Assembly: GCA_017453335.1 (NCBI GenBank)
Contig: JAFTKI010000049.1
Span: 9,589-73,588 of the forward strand
Length of the DNA: 64,000 nt
Source: Clostridia bacterium
Lineage (GTDB): Bacteria > Bacillota_A > Clostridia > Oscillospirales > CAG-272
Reading direction: 5' to 3'
The position numbers and the translations under genes are program-made. The notes beneath the pieces were generated by a model. It ran no database searches. It was not told the DNA's origin and saw only the letters and a program-made list of their open reading frames with translations. Within the stretch, counting starts at the first letter, position 1; every line of letters starts with the position of its first letter. Of the stretch, positions 34,051 through 42,498 are shown one piece after another.

Positions 34051-34659
34051 ATGAAAAAACTGTTTGTATGGATATTGAGCGCGGCAATGCTGATCGGCGT
34101 GCTGGCGTTGGGGGTATCGGCTGCTACCGCGCATACGGTGGTGGCGGGAGATACCATGTGGAAGATCGCCGTGCGCTATGAGGTTGGTCTTGACGAGATC
34201 AAGAGAGCCAATCCGCAGATTTCCAATCCCAATCTGATCTACCCGGGACAAGTATTGAACATTCCCACCACCGACGCGAGCGTGACAAGCTACGAGCAGG
34301 AGGTGATCCGATTGGTCAACGAGATCCGTGTGCAGAACGGATTGAAGCCACTTACGTATGATTGGGAGCTGAGCCGCGTGGCGCGGTATAAGTCGCAGGA
34401 TATGAAGGATAATCGATACTTCTCGCACACCAGCCCCGTGTACGGCTCTCCCTTCCAAATGATGAAAAGCTTTGGTATCTCCTATCGAAGCGCAGGAGAA
34501 AACATTGCCAAAGGACAACGGACACCGCAAGCGGTTGTGGATGCATGGATGAATTCCTCGGGACACCGTGCCAACATTCTGAACACATCGTATACACACA
34601 TCGGCGTGGGGTACGTGGCAAGCGGAAATTATTGGACGCAGATGTTTATCGGAAAATAG
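34051..34659 (+). CDS. Secreted LysM-CAP (SCP-like) protein
   Basis: A 202-residue exported protein. The signal peptide is residues 1-25 (MKKLFVWILSAAMLIGVLALGVSA-A), a LysM peptidoglycan-binding domain spans ~28-70 (HTVVAGDTMWKIAVRYEVGLDEI...YPGQVLNIP) and a CAP/SCP domain ~80-200 (VNEIRVQNGLKPL; SHTSPVYGSPFQMM; GENIAKGQ; SGHRANIL; IGVGYV). It resembles SafA/YkwD-type proteins associated with spore coat or cell wall. GGAGGTG precedes the ATG at 34051. Confidence 0.9.
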   Translation: MKKLFVWILSAAMLIGVLALGVSAATAHTVVAGDTMWKIAVRYEVGLDEIKRANPQISNPNLIYPGQVLNIPTTDASVTSYEQEVIRLVNEIRVQNGLKPLTYDWELSRVARYKSQDMKDNRYFSHTSPVYGSPFQMMKSFGISYRSAGENIAKGQRTPQAVVDAWMNSSGHRANILNTSYTHIGVGYVASGNYWTQMFIGK

Positions 34660-34679
34660 GACGGCTGTAAGAAAATGTC

Positions 34680-34708
34680 TTGACAGGAATCAGAAACTGT
34701 GCTACAAT
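34680..34708 (+). promoter_or_regulatory. Promoter of the zinc-ribbon gene
   Basis: TTGACA (34680-34685), 17-bp spacer, TACAAT (34703-34708). Confidence 0.85.
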
Positions 34709-34751
34709 GTGAGTGGAGATCCAAATTTTATCTGAAAGGATTTTGACTGAT

Positions 34752-35126
34752 ATGGGATTTAGAAGAGCACAGTGGCATAGCGGTCTGACGTATCGCCAGA
34801 CCTGCGATGAATGCAATACAGTTGTGGAGTATATGGACGACAAGCTTGATTTCCGTCCGTGGTTTGCGGATGGATTCGTGTATTGCCCGAAATGCAAAAA
34901 GCCGTTGCGCCACAGAGAGAGCTATGCGATCAACCAAGCCCCCGAGGCAGCTCCCGTGGTTCTCTCATCGAACCTCGGGCAAGCGGTACCTGCTTCGGCA
35001 CCCGCGCCCGTACAGAACGGAGCCCCTGCCGCAGCACCCGTAAATTACGGCTTTTGCTCACAGTGCGGAAAGGCGTTCCGCGAGGGTGACCGCTTCTGCT
35101 CGGGATGCGGCGCACCGAAAAAATAA
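34752..35126 (+). CDS. Double zinc-ribbon protein
   Basis: A 124-residue protein with an N-terminal zinc site (CDEC...CPKC), an Ala/Pro-rich linker (residues ~63-90) and a C-terminal zinc ribbon (CSQCGKAFREGDRFCSGCGAPKK). It has no catalytic domain. Similar double-ribbon proteins are common in Clostridia and may bind nucleic acid or protein. AAAGGA lies 10 bp upstream of the ATG at 34752. Confidence 0.8.
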   Translation: MGFRRAQWHSGLTYRQTCDECNTVVEYMDDKLDFRPWFADGFVYCPKCKKPLRHRESYAINQAPEAAPVVLSSNLGQAVPASAPAPVQNGAPAAAPVNYGFCSQCGKAFREGDRFCSGCGAPKK

Positions 35127-35151
35127 CAACTAAAAAACACACCGCAACAAT

Positions 35152-35307
35152 GGGCACGCGCGATAACGAGGGGGGACCACCGAAGTTGTCGGAGCGTGCC
35201 CATAATGAATTGCCCTTGCGGGCATGAATTGTCTTGCGCCATGAATTGAACTTCGTTCATGAAAACGAGGTTTTCAAATCATGAAGTCGTAAGACTTCAA
35301 TTCATTA
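35152..35307. repeat. Structured intergenic element: long hairpin plus branched hairpin array
   Basis: A long hairpin (GGGCACGC 35152-35159/GCGTGCCC 35194-35201, inner stem CGATAAC/GTTGTCG) is followed by a 10-bp closing stem TAATGAATTG (35203-35212)/CAATTCATTA (35298-35307). This encloses hairpins GCCC/GGGC (35212-35223), TGAAC/GTTCA (35247-35259), GAAAAC/GTTTTC (35261-35275) and GAAGTC/GACTTC (35283-35298), separated by ATGAATT-like linkers. No coding frame. It may be a mobile palindromic element or an RNA. Confidence 0.6.
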
Positions 35308-35319
35308 CCATCAAGAGAG

Positions 35320-35366
35320 AAAAGCACTTATGACAAACGATTTGTTCGTTATCATAAGTGCTTTTT
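35320..35366. terminator. Bidirectional terminator
   Basis: A 14-bp stem AAAAGCACTTATGA/TCATAAGTGCTTTT between convergent genes (zinc-ribbon and ADH), with T's on both strands. Confidence 0.85.
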
Positions 35367-35431
35367 GTTAAAACTTCGTTTCGGCTCGTCAACTAAGCCT
35401 TGACTTGTGCGTTTTTTATTGCGTATGGGAA

Positions 35432-36544
35432 TTATTCGCCTTTTACAACGATCTTGAGTCCCTGCATGCTGATATTCATTTCCATTGCGTCGTTGATATC
35501 AGCCAGTGCATATTTGTGAGTGAGCAGCTCCTCTACGGGCAGACCGTCCTTCTGAGCCTCCTTGAGCATATCGCAAGCCTGCATCCAGTCCTTTGCCTGG
35601 TAGGTCCAGGAGCCGATAACCTTGATCTCCTTGTTGCAGATATCCTGGTGGGGGTTATAGGTGGTGTCGCCGTTGTCAACGAAGAAGCCAAGCTCACACA
35701 TGGATCCGCCGCGGCGAACGTACTTCCAAATGGTGCTGGCAGCCTTGGGCGAGCCTGTGCATTGGAATGCCATTTCGGCACCGGTTCCCGTGATCTCCAG
35801 AACCTTTGCCTGTGCGTCCTCGGTCATAAAGTTTACGGTGTAAGCCGCGCCCAGCTTCTTTGCCATTGCAAGACGCTTTTCGTCGCCGTCAACCGCGATG
35901 ATGTTGCGAACGCCCATGGTGCGAACAGCGGTGAGCAGCAATAGTCCGATCGGGCCGCAACCCTGAACCAGAACGTAAGAGCCCTGCTTGAAGTTGAAGA
36001 TCTGCTTTGCCTGCTCAACTGCGTGAATGATAACGGCAGCAGGCTCGATCAGAGTGCGCAGGTCAACGTCCATATCGCTGACATTGAAGATTACGCCGCC
36101 CGCATTGATCTTGATGTATTCACCAAACCAACCGTTGAAGTTTTTATATGCGGCTTCGCCGGGCATCAAACCGAAGATCTCGCCTGCAGGGCAGAGGTGG
36201 ATATGCTCGGGATCGTTTTTGCAGGTTTCGCAAACGCCGCAGGGCTTCAAACCGGTTACGATCTTGTCGCCAACAGCAAGGGGCTTGCCGTAATAGTCGG
36301 TGGTTACGTTTTTACCAAGCTTTACAACGGTACCCGTACCCTCGTGTCCAAGCTCAACGGGAATATAACCGAAGGGATCGCCTTTGTACTCGTGAACATC
36401 GGTTCCGCAGATACCGGTCTGCTCAACCTTAACCAATACCTCATCGTCACCGATTTCGGGAACGGGAAGCTCAAAGATCTCAATTTTGCGAGCGCCGGTC
36501 AAAACGGCAACTCTTGCCTTTTCGGGGATGTTGTAGTTTGCCAT
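35432..36544 (-). CDS. Zinc-dependent medium-chain alcohol/polyol dehydrogenase
   Basis: A 370-residue MDR dehydrogenase. The catalytic zinc ligands are in GICGTDVHE and ELGHEGTG, a structural-zinc lobe is at CGVCETC...LC, and the Rossmann motif is VQGCGPIGLLLL with AVDGDEKR downstream (the Asp suggests NAD). It resembles sorbitol/butanediol dehydrogenases; the substrate is unknown. The start at 36544 has AAAGGAG upstream. Confidence 0.88.
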   Translation of the reverse strand: MANYNIPEKARVAVLTGARKIEIFELPVPEIGDDEVLVKVEQTGICGTDVHEYKGDPFGYIPVELGHEGTGTVVKLGKNVTTDYYGKPLAVGDKIVTGLKPCGVCETCKNDPEHIHLCPAGEIFGLMPGEAAYKNFNGWFGEYIKINAGGVIFNVSDMDVDLRTLIEPAAVIIHAVEQAKQIFNFKQGSYVLVQGCGPIGLLLLTAVRTMGVRNIIAVDGDEKRLAMAKKLGAAYTVNFMTEDAQAKVLEITGTGAEMAFQCTGSPKAASTIWKYVRRGGSMCELGFFVDNGDTTYNPHQDICNKEIKVIGSWTYQAKDWMQACDMLKEAQKDGLPVEELLTHKYALADINDAMEMNISMQGLKIVVKGE

Positions 36545-36598
36545 GGGAAACACTCCTTTATCGTTTGTGAAGTTTTGCAAAACTTGTTTGCTGATTTG

Positions 36599-36627
36599 AT
36601 TATAACATACTGTTATTTTTTTGTCAA
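36599..36627 (-). promoter_or_regulatory. Promoter of the ADH gene
   Basis: Minus-strand TTGACA (36627-36622), 17-bp spacer, TATAAT (36604-36599). Confidence 0.9.
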
Positions 36628-36723
36628 TCTCTTTTTTGTGTTAATGACTAAATTTTAATAACTATTTTCCCGATTTATGAAAAAACAGCACAATTAAAAG
36701 TTACTTTTTTGATGGGATACGTG

Positions 36724-36737
36724 TGAAAGCGCTTGAC
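36724..36737 (+). promoter_or_regulatory. cre-like site overlapping a -35 box
   Basis: TGAAAGCGCTTGAC resembles the CcpA cre consensus (TGAAAGCGCTTTCA-like) and overlaps the -35 box of the amidohydrolase promoter, where CcpA would repress. Confidence 0.5.
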
Positions 36738-36761
36738 TTTGCAGACGAAATATAGTATAAT
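36733..36761 (+). promoter_or_regulatory. Promoter of the amidohydrolase/lectin-like pair
   Basis: TTGACT (36733-36738), 17-bp spacer, TATAAT (36756-36761). Confidence 0.88.
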
Positions 36762-36793
36762 AAACCCCGATGATATTTCAATGGAGGTACTCG

Positions 36794-37963
36794 ATGTTAC
36801 TGATAAAAAACGGATATGTGAAAACGATGGCAGGCGAGGATCTTGAAAACGGATGCGTTTTGATTGGGGATGACGGAAAGATCATTGCGGTTGGCAAGGA
36901 TATTGCTGCTGAGAACGCGATCGTGATCGATGCCGAGGGGCGCTTGGTAACGCCGGGGTGTGTAGAAGCGCACTGTCATATCGGTGTTCATAACACTGCA
37001 ATGGGCTGGGAAGGACACGATTATAACGAAAAATCCGATCCACTCACACCGCAAATGCGTGCGATCGACGGTATCAATCCCATTGATGAGTCTTTTCAAA
37101 ATGCTATTCGAAACGGTGTAACCTCCGCTTGCACGGGTCCCGGCAGTGCAAATGTTGTAGGAGGCACCTTTGCCGCAATCAAGCTGGTGGGCAAACGTGT
37201 GGATAACATGATAATCAAAGCACCGCTTGCAATGAAGTGTGCGTTTGGTGAAAATCCCAAGCGCCTTTACGGTCAAAGCGGCAACAAAGCTCCCGTCAGC
37301 CGTATGGCGATTGCGGCAATGCTGCGCGATCTGTTGTTCAAATCCAAACGTTATTTGGAGGCAAAGGAGAACGGAAAGGATCCTGCTTTTGACATCAAGC
37401 TTGAATCGATGATCCCGGTTCTCAAAAAAGAGATTCCTCTCAAAGCCCATGCGCACAGAGCTGACGATATTTTGACTGCGGTTCGAATTGCCAAGGAGTT
37501 TGATGTGAATCTGACGCTGGATCACTGTACCGAAGGCGCTCTGATTGCAGACGAGCTTGCCAAAGAGGGGTATCCCGCTTTTGTTGGACCGAGTTTTGGC
37601 GGAAAATCAAAGATTGAGCTTGCCAATAAGAACTTTTCCACTCCTGCGGTTCTGCACGAGGCAGGTGTACCGATCAGTATCATCACCGATGCTCCCGTAA
37701 TTCCGCTTCAGCATCTTCCCATGTGTGCGGGCTTTGCTGTGAGCGCGGGATTGCCTTATGAGGAGGGCTGGCGCGCGATCACGATCAATCCCGCACTGCA
37801 AACGGGAATTGCAGACCGTGTGGGAAGTCTTGAAGCAGGTAAAGACGGAGACGTTGTGATTTGGGATGAAGATCCGATCACTCAAATCGGTGCGGCGGCA
37901 TATATGACTGTGGTGGACGGCAAGATCGTTTACCGCGCAGAATCAAAGAAAGAGGTTTTATGA
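36794..37963 (+). CDS. Imidazolonepropionase-like amidohydrolase
   Basis: A 389-residue amidohydrolase-superfamily enzyme: an N-terminal composite domain (LLIKNGYVKTMAGEDLENGCVLIG), metal motif VEAHCHIGV, further ligands in LKAHAHR, LDHCTEG and ITDAPV, and a final IVYRAES strand. The substrate could be a cyclic amide, lactone or N-acetyl sugar; it cannot be fixed. GGAGGT precedes ATG 36794. It overlaps the next gene by 4 bp (ATGA), so the two are coupled. Confidence 0.87.
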   Translation: MLLIKNGYVKTMAGEDLENGCVLIGDDGKIIAVGKDIAAENAIVIDAEGRLVTPGCVEAHCHIGVHNTAMGWEGHDYNEKSDPLTPQMRAIDGINPIDESFQNAIRNGVTSACTGPGSANVVGGTFAAIKLVGKRVDNMIIKAPLAMKCAFGENPKRLYGQSGNKAPVSRMAIAAMLRDLLFKSKRYLEAKENGKDPAFDIKLESMIPVLKKEIPLKAHAHRADDILTAVRIAKEFDVNLTLDHCTEGALIADELAKEGYPAFVGPSFGGKSKIELANKNFSTPAVLHEAGVPISIITDAPVIPLQHLPMCAGFAVSAGLPYEEGWRAITINPALQTGIADRVGSLEAGKDGDVVIWDEDPITQIGAAAYMTVVDGKIVYRAESKKEVL

Positions 37964-38583
37964 TGAAAGAATTACATTTGCTTGGAAAATTGGTTAAAAT
38001 TGATGAGTGTCCCATCCTGCTCAAAAGTAATCCCGACGCAAACTGGCAGAAGGATTGGCAGGTCATGGCAGGAGAATGGAAGCAAGAGGACGGTTGGCTG
38101 ATCGGCGCCGAGAGAGGGAACAAGGGCGGAATTCTGTTCAGCCGTGAGAGCTTTGATTGCGATGTGATCTTCCAATTTACCGCCAAGACGGTGTTGCCCG
38201 CAACGCGTGACGTCAACGCCGTATTCTGTGCGCATTGGGATCGTGAGATCGATTATCTCGGCAACGCTTATGTCATCGGTCTGAACGGTTGGTATGAGCA
38301 TAAGAGCGGCATCGAGCGCAGTCCCGAGGTTGGTCTTCGTTCGCTCACGGGTGCCTATACCTACACCCCCGGAAAAGAGGTTCGCATCACCACGGGTATC
38401 ATTGAGGGACACAGCTTTTTGTATGCCGATGACGTATTTGTCAACGAATTGATCGACCCTCATTACATCAGCGGCGGTCACGTTGGTTTCTCTCCCTATT
38501 GCACCATGCTGGCAATCAAGGATATCGAGGTTCGAAAAGCCGTGTGGTCTCCCTTTGAGCAAAGCTACGAGCCGGAATTTTAA
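37960..38583 (+). CDS. ConA-like lectin/glucanase-fold protein of unknown function
   Basis: A 207-residue soluble protein dominated by beta strands (WQVMAGEWKQEDGWLIGAERGNKGGILFS; FCAHWDREIDYLGNAYVIGLNGWYE; HSFLYADDVFVNELIDPHYISGGHVGFSPY). The pattern fits DUF1080/DUF6250-like concanavalin-type jelly rolls that bind or cleave glycans. It has no signal peptide. Coupling to the amidohydrolase suggests joint action on a carbohydrate. Confidence 0.6.
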   Translation: MMKELHLLGKLVKIDECPILLKSNPDANWQKDWQVMAGEWKQEDGWLIGAERGNKGGILFSRESFDCDVIFQFTAKTVLPATRDVNAVFCAHWDREIDYLGNAYVIGLNGWYEHKSGIERSPEVGLRSLTGAYTYTPGKEVRITTGIIEGHSFLYADDVFVNELIDPHYISGGHVGFSPYCTMLAIKDIEVRKAVWSPFEQSYEPEF

Positions 38584-38594
38584 TACTCAATATT

Positions 38595-38641
38595 GAAAAC
38601 AACCCCAAACCGTGCAGTTCGCACCGTTCGGGGTTGTTTTC
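38595..38641. terminator. Terminator between convergent genes
   Basis: Stem AAACAACCCC...GGGGTTGTTT with inner pairing, followed by T's on the plus strand and preceded by A's for the minus strand. Confidence 0.75.
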
Positions 38642-38642
38642 T

Positions 38643-39122
38643 TTATGATTCGGTTATCCTTTTTCCGCAGATATGCTCGGGAATGAGCTTCAAAAGCAGG
38701 GTCGCTTTTGCGTAATGCTTGATCTCGTTTTGAATATATGCTTCATCATTGGTGAATTTATGGCACAGTGCCGTTGTGATCGAAACGATCTTATTGAGAT
38801 CCTCAATGATCTCCATCTTTCCGAATACGATCACGCTTCGCACTCGGTACGCCCAATCGCCATCCTCACGAATTCCTTGCTCGTACACGCAAAAGGAGAC
38901 CTTGTCCGATCGCATCAAGGAATCGGTGCGGTGACCATTCTTTCCGCAGTGAAAGTACAGGCAACCGTCGCTTGGATCATAAAAATGATTCATCGGCATG
39001 GCGTAAGGATATCCGCCATCGCCGTTCACGGCAAGCACACCGCGCGTTTCCTTAGTCAACAGCTCGATGCATTCGTCCATCGGCAGTTGCTTGTTTTTTC
39101 TCGAAAGCTCTCTGAACATCAT
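38643..39122 (-). CDS. FMN-binding split-barrel flavoprotein (NimA/PNPOx-like)
   Basis: A 159-residue pyridoxamine-phosphate-oxidase-like protein of the NimA subgroup: RGVLAVNGDGGYPYAMPMNHFYD, LYFHCGKNGHRTDSL, KVSFCVYE, and a C-terminal helix. Relatives reduce nitroimidazoles or bind flavin/heme. It overlaps the MATE gene by 4 bp (ATGA), suggesting a detoxification/efflux pair. Confidence 0.85.
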   Translation of the reverse strand: MMFRELSRKNKQLPMDECIELLTKETRGVLAVNGDGGYPYAMPMNHFYDPSDGCLYFHCGKNGHRTDSLMRSDKVSFCVYEQGIREDGDWAYRVRSVIVFGKMEIIEDLNKIVSITTALCHKFTNDEAYIQNEIKHYAKATLLLKLIPEHICGKRITES

Positions 39123-40519
39123 TGTTTCTCACTCTTTCTCTGAAATTTTTGTGTTTCCTTTCGCTTGATCTCGCGGCGTACACAGGAAAGCAGGAAAAGG
39201 CCGAGAATCGCGGCAAGCAGATTGACTCCCACAAAGTTGAGCCAGATACCGTCCAGATCCAACGTCCAAAGTGCGCCGAGCATCAGAACAGGGAAGATGA
39301 GCGCAACCGATACCGACAAAAGCGTTGCCAAAACAGGCTTTTCGATCGCGCTGAGGAAGCTTTGCGTGGTAACCGCAAACCAGCGGAAGAGGTATGCAAA
39401 GCAGAAAAGTCGGATCGCGCCCACCGAGATCTCAAAGAGCTTTGCGTCCTCGGCGTTGGCAAACAAAGAGGCGATCACATCGGGGAAGAACAGGAGTGTT
39501 GCGGTTGAAACAAGACCGATGACCGCCGTTCCGATATAGGCACATTTTACGATCTTTTTCACGCGGTCATAATTCTCGGCTCCCCAGTTGTAGCCAAGCG
39601 CGGGAGCAAGCGAATCGCTGATCCCGTACAAAAGCGGCCAGCACAGATCGCTCGAATACATCAGCACGGCATACACGGCAACGGCTGTTGTACCGCCATT
39701 CTCTCCCAACACACGCGCACCCACGGTCATCAGCGAGATATTCATCAGAATGGACGTGACGCGCCCTGCAATATTGCTCAGGAATACGGGAGATCCGCAA
39801 GCGGCGATCTCCTTGAACATGGAAATGTGGAACTTCGGTTTTGTAAAGCGCAGCAGCGTTTTCTTTCTCAAAAACGGGATCATTGCAACGATCGAGGAGA
39901 GGCACATCGAGATACAGGTGGCAATCGCAGAGCCAACCACGTCCATTTCCAAGCCAAAGAGAAAGAAAGAGAGCAGACCGATGGTGGCGGCATTACAGCC
40001 GATATTGATCGCCATGCTGGTTTTCACATATCCGCTGATACGCAGATAGTTATCCATTGCAAAAAAGATGGTCGTCAGCGGGCTGCACAGCGCGTAGGTG
40101 CGCAGATATCTCACCGCTGTTTCCAAAAGCAGATCGTCAGCCCCCATCATGCGGGAGAGCGGCTCGGCGGCAAAGAACATCACGCTTCCCATAAAGACCG
40201 ATGCCGCGAGGATCATCACGAGCGATGCGGAGAAAACATTGTTTGCGGTTTTGTAATCCTTTTTTCCAAGGGCTATCGAGATCGGAACCGATGCGCCGAC
40301 ACCGATCAGATCGGCAACCGAAAAGTTGATCATAACAAGGGGGAAGGCGATATTGACCGCCGCAAAGGCTGATTCTCCAAGCTTGTGTCCGATAAAAGCA
40401 CCTTCTATGATACTGTACACGGACATTGCAAACATGCTCACCATACCGGGGAGAGCAATTACAAAAAACAGCTTCCACGGGTTCATCGTAGCATACATTG
40501 CTTCTGGTTTCATTTTCAT
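39119..40519 (-). CDS. MATE-family efflux transporter
   Basis: A 466-residue protein with about 12 membrane helices in two similar halves (VIALPGMVSMFAMSVYSIIEGAFIG; GASVPISIALGKKDYKTAN; LAPALGYNWGAENYDRVKK). MATE proteins export cationic drugs or toxins using Na+ or H+ gradients. I chose the ATG at 40519, which has GGAGGA 11 bp upstream. It belongs to the TPR/DUF4037 operon by orientation. Confidence 0.92.
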   Translation of the reverse strand: MKMKPEAMYATMNPWKLFFVIALPGMVSMFAMSVYSIIEGAFIGHKLGESAFAAVNIAFPLVMINFSVADLIGVGASVPISIALGKKDYKTANNVFSASLVMILAASVFMGSVMFFAAEPLSRMMGADDLLLETAVRYLRTYALCSPLTTIFFAMDNYLRISGYVKTSMAINIGCNAATIGLLSFFLFGLEMDVVGSAIATCISMCLSSIVAMIPFLRKKTLLRFTKPKFHISMFKEIAACGSPVFLSNIAGRVTSILMNISLMTVGARVLGENGGTTAVAVYAVLMYSSDLCWPLLYGISDSLAPALGYNWGAENYDRVKKIVKCAYIGTAVIGLVSTATLLFFPDVIASLFANAEDAKLFEISVGAIRLFCFAYLFRWFAVTTQSFLSAIEKPVLATLLSVSVALIFPVLMLGALWTLDLDGIWLNFVGVNLLAAILGLFLLSCVRREIKRKETQKFQRKSEKQ

Positions 40520-40571
40520 ATTGATTGGAATCCTCCAAGATGTTGACGGCTTAAAGCCGTGATATGGTAAA

Positions 40572-41513
40572 TTAAATTGCGAAAAGAATATGTAAATTGC
40601 GGATCTCACCGTCCGCAATACCGTTGTTGACCGCATAGGCGTGTCCTTCCAGTTCATCGGAAGGATAGTCGGAAAGCTGCTGACGGCGGATTTCGGCGAT
40701 GACTGCAGCAGAGATCTGCTCGATCAGCTCTTGCTTGGCACTTGCATAGGGGACTGTATTCGGCGTTGAGATCAGATGCTCCAGCGAATCTCCCATATCG
40801 GCGAACAGGGGCAGATCGGAAAGTGCGCGAAAGCTCCATTTATAGTAGGGCATATAGCGGCGGCTGAGCAAAAAGAGTACGCTCATCGTATTTTTGACAA
40901 ACTCATAAACCGACAACTGTGCGGCGGCAGTGTCACCGCGCTTGATGCAACGGGGATAGTTATACTGTCCTGCCTGTCCCATCATCAAAAGATCCCCCGC
41001 TAATTTCTTGAGACGGACATCGTTCGGATAATATGCCAGTCTGTCACGGATCGCGGAAAAATATCCGAGATCGTCACGAAAAACGCATCCGTTGGTTGCT
41101 TCTGCAAGCGATTGCTCGGGAAGGTAGAACCAATCCCGCAAGGAAAGCGTTCCGTCGGGGGTGCCGATCTTTTCTTGGAAGAATTCATCGATGCGGATCA
41201 CACCGTGGCGGTTTCCGCCCACGGGTGATAGCGCATTTCTTTGGTATCCCATAAATTCCCGAGGAAGCTTTGCGTAGGCGCGCTCCAGCGCAAAGGCTTC
41301 GCGTCTGTCGATCAGATCTTCATCGGGCAAAAACAAACAAAAGGCGGGTTCAAAATCGTGATCGGCGGAAATCGCATCGTCAAAGCCAAAGCACTCCGAA
41401 CCGCTTCCAACCAATCCCACCGCAACAAGATGCTCCAGATGGGGGAAGTCCTTGTGAAGCATGGGTGCGCCGTATTCCAGATAAAATTGCTTTGCAAGCT
41501 CCAGCCCTTTCAT
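40572..41513 (-). CDS. DUF4037 nucleotidyltransferase-fold protein
   Basis: A 313-residue protein whose N-terminal region has a nucleotidyltransferase-like core (GLVGSGSECFGFDDAISADHDFEPAF), giving a GS...D.D arrangement. The rest is helical (RCIKRGDTAAAQLSVYEFVKNTMSVLFLL). Start 41513 overlaps the TPR gene stop (ATGA), with GGAGG upstream. Its target is unknown; pairing with a TPR protein is the common context. Confidence 0.82.
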   Translation of the reverse strand: MKGLELAKQFYLEYGAPMLHKDFPHLEHLVAVGLVGSGSECFGFDDAISADHDFEPAFCLFLPDEDLIDRREAFALERAYAKLPREFMGYQRNALSPVGGNRHGVIRIDEFFQEKIGTPDGTLSLRDWFYLPEQSLAEATNGCVFRDDLGYFSAIRDRLAYYPNDVRLKKLAGDLLMMGQAGQYNYPRCIKRGDTAAAQLSVYEFVKNTMSVLFLLSRRYMPYYKWSFRALSDLPLFADMGDSLEHLISTPNTVPYASAKQELIEQISAAVIAEIRRQQLSDYPSDELEGHAYAVNNGIADGEIRNLHILFAI

Positions 41514-42256
41514 GCCCGATAGATCCTCCGAGAGCGTTCCGTCAGCTCCTTTGCATAGTAGAAATACCCGTAATAGCCAAACACCGACGCGCATTTTTCA
41601 CACACAAAGGCGTAGTAACCGTCCTGCGGCGTGTGTGCTTCCAAAAGCGACTCGGCTTTTTTTGCGTAGCCGTCAATAAGCTCTGCGGCATCCTCCAAGC
41701 CAAGCTCACTTTCCGCAAGAGAAGCAAGATTGAGATAGGTGATCGCAATTTCAAGGTCGCCTGTTTGGCTCTGCTCCAGAATTGCGATCGCTTGTTGATA
41801 AAGCGCCCTTGCTTCCTTGAATCGCCCGACATCTACCAGTGCCAATGCCATATTGTTATAAAGACCTGCCAATCGATCGTCGCCCGCATCCAATTCGCGC
41901 TCATAGACCTCTTTTGCCGTTTCAAACAAGGGGAGTGCCTTGTCCGCTTTGCCGAATGCCTTATAGACGGTTGCGGCGTTGAGATAGGTGGTTGCCGCGC
42001 CCACTTGATGTGCAATTCCCGAGGCCTCGATCTTTGCAAGAGCGGCACTCACGCAGGCAAGTGCTTCGTCTTCCTTTCCAAGCTTGCGGTAAAGCCCCAT
42101 CAGCTCGTTGCGCACCAAAAGCTCGGCACGGGTGTCGCCCTCGTTTATTGCTTCTGCAAGCCAATATACGAGGTGGCGCTCTGCCGAGTTGTAGTCATTT
42201 TTGTGCAGATATTCATCTAACTTTGAAAGAATCCGATCCTTGGAAATACTGCTCAT
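41510..42256 (-). CDS. TPR-repeat protein
   Basis: A 248-residue all-helical protein with about five TPR motifs (LVRNELMGLYRKLGKEDEALACVSAAL; YLNAATVYKAFGKADKALPLFETA; YNNMALALVDVGRFKEARALYQQAI). It has no signal or TM segment. It is the first gene of the TPR-DUF4037-MATE-NimA-like unit and coupled to DUF4037, probably as its protein partner. Confidence 0.88.
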   Translation of the reverse strand: MSSISKDRILSKLDEYLHKNDYNSAERHLVYWLAEAINEGDTRAELLVRNELMGLYRKLGKEDEALACVSAALAKIEASGIAHQVGAATTYLNAATVYKAFGKADKALPLFETAKEVYERELDAGDDRLAGLYNNMALALVDVGRFKEARALYQQAIAILEQSQTGDLEIAITYLNLASLAESELGLEDAAELIDGYAKKAESLLEAHTPQDGYYAFVCEKCASVFGYYGYFYYAKELTERSRRIYRA

Positions 42257-42283
42257 GGTAACGCTCCTTTTGATTCTTTCTCT

Positions 42284-42312
42284 ATTGTATCACAAAAGGC
42301 TCGATTTGTCTA
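42284..42312 (-). promoter_or_regulatory. Promoter of the TPR/DUF4037/MATE operon
   Basis: Minus-strand TAGACA (42312-42307), 17-bp spacer, TACAAT (42289-42284). Confidence 0.75.
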
Positions 42313-42369
42313 CTGCTTTTGATGGAAAGATCAAAAAAGCTTCTTGTTTCCGAAAAAATAAATACCCTA

Positions 42370-42398
42370 TTGTTTTTTTGGGAAATGTATGATATAAT
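42370..42398 (+). promoter_or_regulatory. Promoter of alanine dehydrogenase
   Basis: TTGTTT (42370-42375), 17-bp spacer, TATAAT (42393-42398), leaving a leader of ~95 nt. Confidence 0.75.
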
Positions 42399-42498
42399 TT
42401 TTTTTGGGATAGAAACTTCGCAATTCTATTTTGAAGTATTGTTTGACCGAAAAATAAGGATACTATCGATAAATCTGTTTGAAAGAGAGGATCGTTTT

